DNA from: DASYAE01 sp036501535
Lineage (GTDB): Bacteria > Actinomycetota > Actinomycetes > Streptomycetales > Catenulisporaceae
Direction of reading: 5' to 3'
Length of the DNA stretch: 15,661 nucleotides
Assembly: GCA_036501535.1 (NCBI GenBank)
Contig: DASYAE010000229.1
Coordinates: forward strand, 1-15,661
Shown here: in pieces, positions 1 through 5,663 of the stretch
Layout of the letters: every line of letters begins with the position of its first letter
Position numbering within the stretch: position 1 is the stretch's first letter
Notes under the pieces: model-generated
The model's database searches: none
What the model saw: only the letters and a program-made list of their open reading frames with translations
Told to the model about the DNA's origin: nothing
Position numbers and translations under genes: made by a program

Positions 1-24
1 CCTAGGCCGCCCCAGGACGCCGGA

Positions 25-909
25 TCAGCCGCCTGCCACCGTGGATCTGACGAAGGACGCGATCTGGCTGTTCGCCAGGCGGGTGTACACGCCCGGGATG
101 CCCGCTACCGCGCAGCCAGCGCCCCAACTGGTGATGCCGATGTCAAGCAGCCCGCCGGGCCCTGACGCGGGCACCAGAAGTGGGCCGCCGCTGTCCCCGA
201 CGCAGGCATCCTGCTCCCCGTTGCCACCGGCGCACAGCATGACGCCGGTGTTCACCGCCGGTTCGGACTTGCCGTTGAACACGTTCGAGCATTGCTGGTC
301 GCTGTCCAGGGCGACCGGGGCTTGTTGGAGCGTGGCCGGGTAGGCCACCGGGCCGCCGCCGCTGGCCGGTTCGGCGAGGGTGGAGCCGTAGCCGATCACG
401 GTGGCGAGGTCGCCGGGCTTCTGGCCGGTCCCGTCGCCGGCGGCGATCAGCCGCGGCGCGGCGATGCCGGTGATCGGCGCGGCCAGGTGCAGCAGCGCGG
501 CGTCGTAGTCCTCGGTGGTCTGGTTGTACTGGGGTTCGGCCACGATCCGGTCGACGGCGCTGGACTGCTGTACGCCCCCGTCGCGCTGGACCTGTGCGGC
601 CACGGCTTGGAGCCCGCTCAGATTGCGGCCGACGGTGCAGTGGGCGGCGGTGAGGACCCATTGCGGGGCCATCAGGGTGCCGCCGCAGTACGGGAAGCCG
701 TTCTCGCGCAACGACACCATGAAGGGGTAGGCACCGGGCGCGGCGGGTGTTCCGCCGACGACGGCTCCCGCCGGTCCGGCCTGCGCCGCGGCAAGCAGGG
801 CCACGAACGCGCCGGCTGCGGCGGCGCGTGTCGAGCCGGCGCGTCCTCGCCGGCCGGTCGTGCCGGAACCGCGCCGTCCGTGCCGAAATAGCGTCGTCCG
901 TGCGCGCAT
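25..909 (-). CDS. Secreted trypsin-like serine protease (S1 family)
   Basis: 294-aa extracellular serine endopeptidase of the chymotrypsin fold. The catalytic triad is visible: His90 in TAAHC, Asp136 in DYDAALL and Ser240 in GDSGGP. Asp234, six residues before the serine, sits at the S1 pocket position of trypsin and predicts cleavage after Arg/Lys. Six cysteines (75/91, 207/226, 236/266) match three conserved disulfides. An Arg-rich N-terminus and a hydrophobic segment (about 29-45) form a long signal peptide ending in AGA (47-49). The next residues are VVGG, the N-terminus of active trypsins, so there may be no propeptide. The GTG/ATG choice is settled by AGGAGGG at 917-923, 7 nt before the ATG at 909; the frame is open further upstream to 1212 but that part is low-complexity and lacks a ribosome site. 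It is monocistronic as far as visible and is divergent from the tRNA genes. Function is sure at family level; the natural substrate is unknown. Confidence 0.93.
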   Translation of the reverse strand: MRARTTLFRHGRRGSGTTGRRGRAGSTRAAAAGAFVALLAAAQAGPAGAVVGGTPAAPGAYPFMVSLRENGFPYCGGTLMAPQWVLTAAHCTVGRNLSGLQAVAAQVQRDGGVQQSSAVDRIVAEPQYNQTTEDYDAALLHLAAPITGIAAPRLIAAGDGTGQKPGDLATVIGYGSTLAEPASGGGPVAYPATLQQAPVALDSDQQCSNVFNGKSEPAVNTGVMLCAGGNGEQDACVGDSGGPLLVPASGPGGLLDIGITSWGAGCAVAGIPGVYTRLANSQIASFVRSTVAGG

Positions 910-1256
910 CGCGACACCCTCCTGCTGGCTCGGCGCCGGGCCGACCACATCGAGGCCGGCTCCGGTCGCTGTCCGTCTGTCCTGTTCATCCTCGTGCGGC
1001 GCGGTCGCACCCGCGCGGCACTGGGCACCGGGCTCACTCCAAGGAGGGACGGCACGGCGGCGGATCGGCCTATAGACGGCGCAACGTGGTAATCCCCACA
1101 TGGTGGCTTGGGGTCGGCAGCCGTCGGCCATCCGCGCACGCCGTTGAGTAGGTGTCGGACACGCGGCCGGGAAACGAAATTTGATCCGCCGCGGTAATCC
1201 GATACAGTTCATCTCGTTGCCGGGCCGGACCGATCAACACTCCGGGCGAGGCATCT
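910..1256. other. Intergenic region between divergent protease and tRNA genes
   Basis: 347 nt without a convincing gene. It must hold the protease promoter on the minus strand and the tRNA promoter on the plus strand. On the minus strand an AT-rich TATAGG (1074-1069) could be a -10 box for the protease, but I see no good -35 partner. GTGG-N6-CCAC near 1086-1099 is a short inverted repeat of unknown meaning. Confidence 0.5.
1181..1208 (+). promoter_or_regulatory. Candidate promoter of the tRNA-Gly/tRNA-Cys unit
   Basis: TTGATC (1181-1186), 16-nt spacer, TACAGT (1203-1208). The -10 fits the actinobacterial TANNNT pattern, and the -35 matches TTGACA at four of six positions. Transcription would start near 1214 and give a leader of about 43 nt before tRNA-Gly. 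The spacing is one base shorter than ideal. Confidence 0.45.
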
Positions 1257-1329
1257 GCGGACGTGGCTCAGTTGGTAGAGCATCACCTTGCCAAGGTGAG
1301 GGTCGCGGGTTCGAATCCCGTCGTCCGCT
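1257..1329 (+). tRNA. tRNA-Gly (anticodon GCC)
   Basis: Full cloverleaf. The acceptor GCGGACG (1257-1263) pairs with CGTCCGC (1322-1328), with discriminator T1329. The anticodon stem TCACC (1283-1287) pairs with GGTGA (1295-1299) around loop TTGCCAA, giving anticodon GCC at 1290-1292. The T arm contains TTCGAAT. CCA is not encoded. It decodes GGC/GGU glycine codons, the main glycine codons in high-GC genomes. Confidence 0.97.
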
Positions 1330-1366
1330 CGCGTGCAGTGGCGCCTCGGGGCGCCCTTGACGTTCC

Positions 1367-1437
1367 GGTGGCGTGGCCGAGAGGCGAGGCAACGGCCTGC
1401 AAAGCCGTGTACGCGGGTTCAAATCCCGCCGCCACCT
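1367..1437 (+). tRNA. tRNA-Cys (anticodon GCA)
   Basis: The acceptor GGTGGCG (1367-1373) pairs with CGCCACC (1430-1436), with discriminator T1437. The anticodon stem ACGGC/GCCGT (1392-1396/1404-1408) flanks loop CTGCAAA, anticodon GCA at 1399-1401. The T stem is GCGGG/CCCGC around TTCAAAT. CCA is not encoded. It lies 37 nt after tRNA-Gly on the same strand, so both are probably cut from one transcript. Confidence 0.96.
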
Positions 1438-1442
1438 CCCCG

Positions 1443-1470
1443 GAAGCAGTGTTCTTTGAATCACTGCTTC
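1443..1470 (+). other. Hairpin just after tRNA-Cys
   Basis: Perfect 9-bp inverted repeat GAAGCAGTG (1443-1451) / CACTGCTTC (1462-1470) around a 10-nt AT-rich loop, starting six bases after the tRNA-Cys 3' end. It has no T tract, so it is more likely a processing or 3'-protecting stem than the terminator itself. Confidence 0.55.
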
Positions 1471-1480
1471 ATGAACAAGT

Positions 1481-1501
1481 ACGGGCCCCGTCGGGGCCCG
1501 T
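1481..1501 (+). terminator. Terminator of the tRNA-Gly/tRNA-Cys transcript
   Basis: ACGGGCCCC (1481-1489), loop GTC, GGGGCCCGT (1493-1501): a perfect, very GC-rich 9-bp stem followed by a short pyrimidine-rich run. This is the usual shape of an intrinsic terminator behind tRNA genes in actinobacteria, where long T tracts are often missing. Confidence 0.75.
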
Positions 1502-2194
1502 CTTCGTGTCCGGAGACCGGCCTCCCCAGGTAAGGGGCGCAGACACGGTCGGCGTGAACCGGCCGCGAGGCCCTGCGAATTATCGTTCCGGGCGTATTTC
1601 CCGGCGAACCGCCGAATGCCCGACAGGCATCGACGAAGGCGGATCCTGAATCGGCCCTCGAAGACGTCGGTGCCTTGGCGGTCCACCTTCTCCGCGGGGC
1701 GAGGCGGCTGACACTTCATCACTCACGGCATCACACATCTTTGTTCTCGGTGACGCCGTGAAGGCCTCGCCTCACGCCGAGCGATTTCCTGTCTTCGATT
1801 TCGCTTGTGTGCCGGGGGAATCGCGCCGTCTCAGCGCACTGTGCCATTGCGTGAATGAAGGTTGAGATGTGCGCCCCACGCGGTACGCAGCGGCGAACGG
1901 CCGCGGCCCGCGGCACCGGAGCCGTTCGGCGGCAGTCGGCACTTCGGCGTGGACGCGACCACCAATATCTCCGCATAAGATCTATATCAGGATAAAACGA
2001 GCTACCATTCAGGACATTGCCCTGACTCCCGCCTAGCCGGAGGGCGGGGCGTCGCGTATGTATAAGAAGAGCTGACACACAGTGAGGCCGTCTCGCTCTG
2101 TAAAACGACCTTGCTCGTGTTGTGAGACTCGTTGATATCGTCGGGGTGCTGCGCGCTCACCGCGCGTTGCCGGACACGAAGGGGCATGATCTTC
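1502..2194. other. Gene-poor, less GC-rich intergenic region
   Basis: About 690 nt with no reading frame I would call a gene. Base composition drops noticeably at 1955-2115, with AT-rich words such as ATAAGATCTATATC and TATAAG that could include -10 elements for the downstream methyltransferase. An imperfect stem CCCGCC (2028-2033) / GGCGGG (2043-2048) sits in the middle. TTGCTC (2111-2116) and GATATC (2134-2139) are 17 nt apart and might be a weak promoter. The stretch could be a long regulatory region or decayed DNA; the sequence does not decide. Confidence 0.5.
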
Positions 2195-3007
2195 ATGAGC
2201 CGGGAGTCGGCGACTTATACCCATGGTCACCACGAATCCGTGCTGCGCTCGCACATCTGGCGCACCGCGGAGAACTCGGCGGCCTACCTGCTACCGCAGC
2301 TCAAGCACGGCATGACGCTGCTCGACGTCGGCTGCGGGCCGGGCACCATCACCACCGACCTGGCCGCCCTGGTCGCACCGGGCCGGGTGGTCGCCGTGGA
2401 CTACGCGGAGGGAGTCCTCGAGCAGGCCAGGGCGCACGCGGCGGACGCCGGCTACGCGGACCGGATCGAATTCCGCACCGGGGACGTGCACGACCTCGAC
2501 TTCCCGGACGACACGTTCGACGTCGTCCACGCGCACCAAGTGCTCCAGCACGTCGGCGACCCGGTGCAGGCGCTGCGCGAGATGCGGCGGGTCTGCAAGC
2601 CCGGCGGCGTCGTGGCCGCGCGCGACGGGGACTACGGCGCCATCTTCTGGTACCCGGAGATCCCGGCGCTCGGCGACTGGCAGCGGTACTACATCCAGGT
2701 CGCGCGGTCGAACGGCGGCGAGCCGAACGCGGGCCGGCAGCTGCACGCCTGGGCCCGGTCGGCCGGCTTCGAGAACATCGAGACCAGCTCGGCGACCTGG
2801 TGCTTCGCCACGCCGGCGGAGCGCAGGTGGTGGGGCAGCTCGTGGTCGGAGCGGGCGGTGAAGTCGAACTTCGCGCAGTCCGCCGTCTCCGGCGGGTACG
2901 CGACGCAGGAGCAACTGCAGCAGCTGGCCTCCGGATGGCTGCAGTGGGCCGATGAGCCGGACGGGTGGCTGACCATTCCGCACGGGCAGATCGTGTGCCG
3001 GGTCTGA
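2195..3007 (+). CDS. Class I SAM-dependent methyltransferase
   Basis: 270 aa of the UbiE/COQ5-like Methyltransf_11/25 type. Motif I is LLDVGCGPG (42-50). The acidic residue that binds the SAM ribose is probably Asp69 in VVAVDYA. RTGDVHDLDFPDDTFDVVHA (94-113) contains motifs II/III, and PGGVVAARDGD (136-146) follows. The N-terminus THGHHESVLRSH is typical of a group of actinobacterial methyltransferases acting on small molecules. The substrate cannot be read from the sequence. The ATG at 2195 is chosen because AAGGGG (2179-2184) lies 10 nt upstream and the family usually starts with a short MS..YTHGHHE leader; the ATG at 2186 is too close to the ribosome site. It lies 95 nt before the ECF41 operon on the same strand, but a separate promoter follows it, so co-regulation is uncertain. 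Confidence 0.9.
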   Translation: MSRESATYTHGHHESVLRSHIWRTAENSAAYLLPQLKHGMTLLDVGCGPGTITTDLAALVAPGRVVAVDYAEGVLEQARAHAADAGYADRIEFRTGDVHDLDFPDDTFDVVHAHQVLQHVGDPVQALREMRRVCKPGGVVAARDGDYGAIFWYPEIPALGDWQRYYIQVARSNGGEPNAGRQLHAWARSAGFENIETSSATWCFATPAERRWWGSSWSERAVKSNFAQSAVSGGYATQEQLQQLASGWLQWADEPDGWLTIPHGQIVCRV

Positions 3008-3018
3008 ACGAGTGAGGC

Positions 3019-3033
3019 GCTGGTCCGACCAGC
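3019..3033. other. Palindrome after the methyltransferase stop
   Basis: GCTGGTC-C-GACCAGC, a perfect 7-bp inverted repeat about the central base, 12 nt after the methyltransferase stop. As RNA it could form only a short 5-bp stem with a 5-nt loop, so it may be a weak terminator. Its symmetry also suits a dimeric repressor upstream of the oxidoreductase/sigma operon. Confidence 0.4.
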
Positions 3034-3067
3034 CGACCGGTGCCTACCGCCGATGGCGCAGCACCGA

Positions 3068-3094
3068 TGTCACGTTGGACGCGGCTATGTCGTC
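3068..3094 (+). promoter_or_regulatory. Candidate ECF41-dependent promoter
   Basis: TGTCACG (3068-3074), exactly 16 nt, then CGTC (3091-3094). As I recall it, the published ECF41 target motif is TGTCACA-N16-CGTC, so ten of eleven motif bases match with the correct spacing. It lies directly before the oxidoreductase gene that is translationally coupled to an ECF41 sigma factor, which implies autoregulation. The start site would fall at about 3100-3103, on or next to the ATG, so the mRNA may be leaderless. Confidence 0.75.
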
Positions 3095-3102
3095 TTAGGA
3101 GC

Positions 3103-3852
3103 ATGAGGATAGCTATTGCCGGTGGAACCGGAACGCTGGGACGGCACATCGTCGAGGAGCTGCGCGGGCGCGGCCACGAGGTCCGCGTGCTCAGCCGCAA
3201 GTCGCCGGACTATCCGGTGGACCTGACCAGCGGGGCCGGGCTGGCCGAGGCGCTCGAGGGCTGCGAGGTCGTGGTGGACGCGGCCAACGCCTCCTCGGCC
3301 AAGCGCTCGACGGCGACGCTCGTGGACGGCTCGCGGCGGCTCCTCGCCGCCGAGCAGAAGGCGGGTGTCAGGCACCACGTGTGCGTATCGATCGTGGGCT
3401 GCGACAAGGCGCCGATGGGCTACTACGCGGTGAAGGTGCAGCAGGAGCACGTGGTTGAGCAGGGCGACGTGCCGTGGAGCATCGTGCGGGCGACGCAGTT
3501 CCACGAACTGGCCGTGACCATGCTCGGCGCCGCAGGCCGGTGGCGCGTGCTGCCGCTGCCCAAGTGCCGGCTGCAGACGATCGCCGCGGCCGAGGCGGCT
3601 CGGGCCGTCGCTGATGTGGCCGAGAACGACGCCCGGATGGGTCGCGTGAACGTGGCCGGCCCGGAGGTCAGCGAGCTGCGGGACCTGGCTCGCACCTGGC
3701 GCGCGGCGACCGGCCGGCGGGCGCTGATGGTGCCGCTGCTGCTACCCGGCAAGCTCGGCCGGGCGCTGCGGACCGGGGCCCTGACCGACGAGCGGCCGGA
3801 CGTGCGCGGCACCACGACGTTCGCAGCCTGGCTCGCCGCGCAGCAGCAGTGA
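3103..3852 (+). CDS. NmrA-like NAD(P)-binding oxidoreductase/epimerase (ECF41 partner)
   Basis: 249-aa cytoplasmic protein with an N-terminal Rossmann fold. MRIAIAGGTGTLG carries the glycine-rich dinucleotide motif (GGTGTLG, 7-13), and Tyr107-x3-Lys111 in YYAVK resembles the extended SDR active site. The region 124-136 (PWSIVRATQFHEL) is typical of the NmrA/SDR-a5 group. Its place in front of an ECF41 gene fits the carboxymuconolactone decarboxylase/oxidoreductase/epimerase (COE) partners described for this sigma group. The stop codon overlaps the sigma start by four bases (GTGA, 3849-3852), indicating translational coupling. The start at 3103 is chosen by the fold. AGGAG lies only one base before it, too close to act as a Shine-Dalgarno site, which agrees with a leaderless mRNA from the promoter at 3068-3094. 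An in-frame upstream start at 3040 would add residues unlike the family. The substrate is unknown. Confidence 0.88.
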   Translation: MRIAIAGGTGTLGRHIVEELRGRGHEVRVLSRKSPDYPVDLTSGAGLAEALEGCEVVVDAANASSAKRSTATLVDGSRRLLAAEQKAGVRHHVCVSIVGCDKAPMGYYAVKVQQEHVVEQGDVPWSIVRATQFHELAVTMLGAAGRWRVLPLPKCRLQTIAAAEAARAVADVAENDARMGRVNVAGPEVSELRDLARTWRAATGRRALMVPLLLPGKLGRALRTGALTDERPDVRGTTTFAAWLAAQQQ

Positions 3853-4760
3853 GCGCCACCGGCGAGGAGGAGCTGGCCCGAGCGTTCGAGGCGCTGCGGC
3901 CGCGACTGCTGCGCGTGGCGTACATGACGACCGGTTCGCTGGCCGAGGCCGAGGACTGCGTACAGGAGGCGTGGCTGCGGTTGCGCTCGCTCGACGATCC
4001 GGCCGAGGTGCGCGACCTGAGCGCGTGGACGACCAAGGTGGTGGCGCGCCTCGCGCTGGACGCGCTCGGCAGCGCCCGGGTGCGCCGCGAGCGGTACATC
4101 GGCGTGTGGCTGCCCGAACCGCTCGTCGGCGTAACCGGTTCGGGCGCCGCGCAGGCTACCGCCGATCCGGCCGATCGGGTGACGCTCGACGAGTCGGTCG
4201 CCATGGCGCTGCTGGTGGTCCTGGAGCGGCTCTCCCCCGCGCAGCGCACCGCGTTCCTGCTGCACGACGTGTTCGGGTTCTCCTTCGCCGAGACCGCCTC
4301 GGTGGTCGGGCGCTCGACCGCCGCGGTGCGGCAGCTGGCCGCGCGGGCCCGCCGGGACGTCGAGCAGGGCCGGCCGCGGTTCCCGCCGACGCCGGCCGAG
4401 CAGGGCGAGCTGGTCGGGGCCTTCGCCGCAGCGTGCCGGGACGGCGACCTGGAGCGGCTGATGGCCCTGCTCGATCCGGACGTGGTCTGGCGCGGCGACG
4501 GCGGCGGGAAGGTCAGCGCGGCGCCGCGGTTCCTGCAGGGCGCCGCGCGGGTCGCGCAGGCCCTACTCACCTACCAGACCGCCAGCCGGGCGCCGCAGGC
4601 CGTGCGCACGGCCGAGGTGAACGGCGCTCCCGGGCTGATCATGCGGGACTACCAGGGCGTGCTCACAGTGATCGCCTTCACCGTGGACGCCGGCCGGATC
4701 ACCGCGATCGACGTCGTCCGCAACCCGGACAAGCTCACCGCGGTGCCGCAGCCCCCGTGA
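3849..4760 (+). CDS. ECF41-family RNA polymerase sigma factor with fused SnoaL-like domain
   Basis: 303 aa. Sigma region 2 spans about 8-72 (LLRVAYMTTGSLAEAEDCVQ). A linker contains WLPEP (87-91). Sigma region 4 spans about 118-170 (LSPAQRTAFLLHDVFGFSF and the helix around VGRSTAAVRQLAARAR). A C-terminal SnoaL-like/NTF2 domain (about 185-300) carries DGGGK (217-221) and NPDKL (292-296). WLPEP, DGGGK and NPDKL are the hallmark motifs of ECF41 (SigJ-like). In this group the fused C-terminal domain takes the place of a separate anti-sigma factor and controls activity. The GTG start overlaps the TGA of the oxidoreductase gene. No anti-sigma gene is near, as expected. The product would direct RNA polymerase to the promoter at 3068-3094. 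The gene is convergent with the SWIM gene, 44 nt away, without an obvious terminator. The inducing signal is unknown. Confidence 0.95.
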   Translation: MSATGEEELARAFEALRPRLLRVAYMTTGSLAEAEDCVQEAWLRLRSLDDPAEVRDLSAWTTKVVARLALDALGSARVRRERYIGVWLPEPLVGVTGSGAAQATADPADRVTLDESVAMALLVVLERLSPAQRTAFLLHDVFGFSFAETASVVGRSTAAVRQLAARARRDVEQGRPRFPPTPAEQGELVGAFAAACRDGDLERLMALLDPDVVWRGDGGGKVSAAPRFLQGAARVAQALLTYQTASRAPQAVRTAEVNGAPGLIMRDYQGVLTVIAFTVDAGRITAIDVVRNPDKLTAVPQPP

Positions 4761-4804
4761 CGAGTAAGCCTGATACACGCCGACTGATGGACGGTGACGG
4801 GGCG

Positions 4805-5620
4805 TCAGACGCGGCGGGCGATCGCCTCGTAGGCCGGGCGCAGCAGGTCGCGCAGGTCGGTCCCGTCGATCTCGACGCCGACCGGGCCGAGCCGGTCGAG
4901 CACCGCGCCGGCCGGCGCGGGAGCGGTTGCGGAGCCGGGGCCGCAGCCGCTGCCCGCGCCGGGCGCGTCGGCGGCCGGCAGCGGCGCGGCGCACTGCCAG
5001 AACTCGTCGATCAGCTCGGCGAGCGGGGTGTCCTGCGGCTCGTCCCCGGCCTCGTCCCACGCCTCGTCGTCGCGCAGCGCCTCGATCTTGCGCAGCAGCG
5101 CGGTGCGGGTGCGGCCGCGCCACTGGAGCATCGCGAACGGGTCGGCGTCGAGCCGCTCGGCCAGGATGTAGCAGGCCGCTGCGACGTGCTTGCAGGGGTT
5201 CTCCCAGTCCGGGCAGGTGCAGTCGGTGTGGAACTCGCGGCGCACCGGGAAGAGCGTCAGGCCGTTGCGGGCGAACACCTCGTCGATCCGCTCCGGCACC
5301 CGGCCGGCGAGCAGCTCGGCGGCGTACTCGGCCCGGCCGGCCAGGTCGCGCTCGACCCGGGACCACTGCTCGGGGTTGTAGACGTCGATCTCCAGCAGCA
5401 CGCTGTAGGGCTTGCGCCGGGTGCCTTGGACGCTGGCGGCGACCTCGCCGGGCCGGATCGAGACGTCCAGGACCTGGCCGCTGCGCGCGTAGGAGCGCCC
5501 GCGGGTCATCCGCGGGCCGTGCCCCATCGCCTCGAGCACCGCGATGAACCGCTGCGACCACCAGGTCGCACCGACCGCGCCGCGCTTCGAGGCCGCGACG
5601 ATGCCGGGCCGCTCGCTCAC
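4805..5620 (-). CDS. SWIM zinc-finger protein
   Basis: 271 aa. The SWIM zinc site is C-x-C-x6-C-x-H: Cys134, Cys136, Cys143, His145 (CTCPDWENPCKH). An N-terminal region (about 19-110) has WWSQRF and GRSYARSGQV, typical of bacterial SWIM proteins found beside SNF2 ATPases. The segment 211-240 is rich in Ala, Gly and Pro and is probably a flexible linker before a short C-terminal helical domain. SWIM domains bind DNA or protein partners. The GTG at 5620 is chosen because GGAAGGAG (5627-5634) precedes it by 6 nt; an upstream TTG at 5674 would overlap the SNF2 gene and has no ribosome site. It is 43 nt downstream of the SNF2 gene on the same strand, so it is almost surely co-transcribed and probably works with it. 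The cellular role is unproven. Confidence 0.93.
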   Translation of the reverse strand: MSERPGIVAASKRGAVGATWWSQRFIAVLEAMGHGPRMTRGRSYARSGQVLDVSIRPGEVAASVQGTRRKPYSVLLEIDVYNPEQWSRVERDLAGRAEYAAELLAGRVPERIDEVFARNGLTLFPVRREFHTDCTCPDWENPCKHVAAACYILAERLDADPFAMLQWRGRTRTALLRKIEALRDDEAWDEAGDEPQDTPLAELIDEFWQCAAPLPAADAPGAGSGCGPGSATAPAPAGAVLDRLGPVGVEIDGTDLRDLLRPAYEAIARRV

Positions 5621-5663
5621 CGCGCGCTCCTTCCGTCCGGGGCCTGATACTTCATTCGGTGCC

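Noticed and set aside
910..1212. N-terminal extension of the trypsin-like protease to 1212
   Set aside because: It has no ribosome site and no signal peptide at its start, whereas the ATG at 909 has a strong AGGAGGG and leads directly into a signal peptide.
1855..1995. 46-aa plus-strand frame starting ATGAAGGTT
   Set aside because: It has no ribosome-binding site, an Arg-rich sequence without similarity to a known small protein, and AT-rich codons at its end.
1731..2078. 115-aa minus-strand open frame
   Set aside because: It has no domain, no ribosome site and codon use unlike the neighbours.
4761..4804. Terminator between the ECF41 and SWIM genes
   Set aside because: I could not find a convincing stem-loop in this 44-nt convergent gap.
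3971..5647. 558-aa plus-strand open frame
   Set aside because: It overlaps the ECF41 gene in another frame and the SWIM gene antisense, and is rich in Arg/Ala/Gly without motifs.
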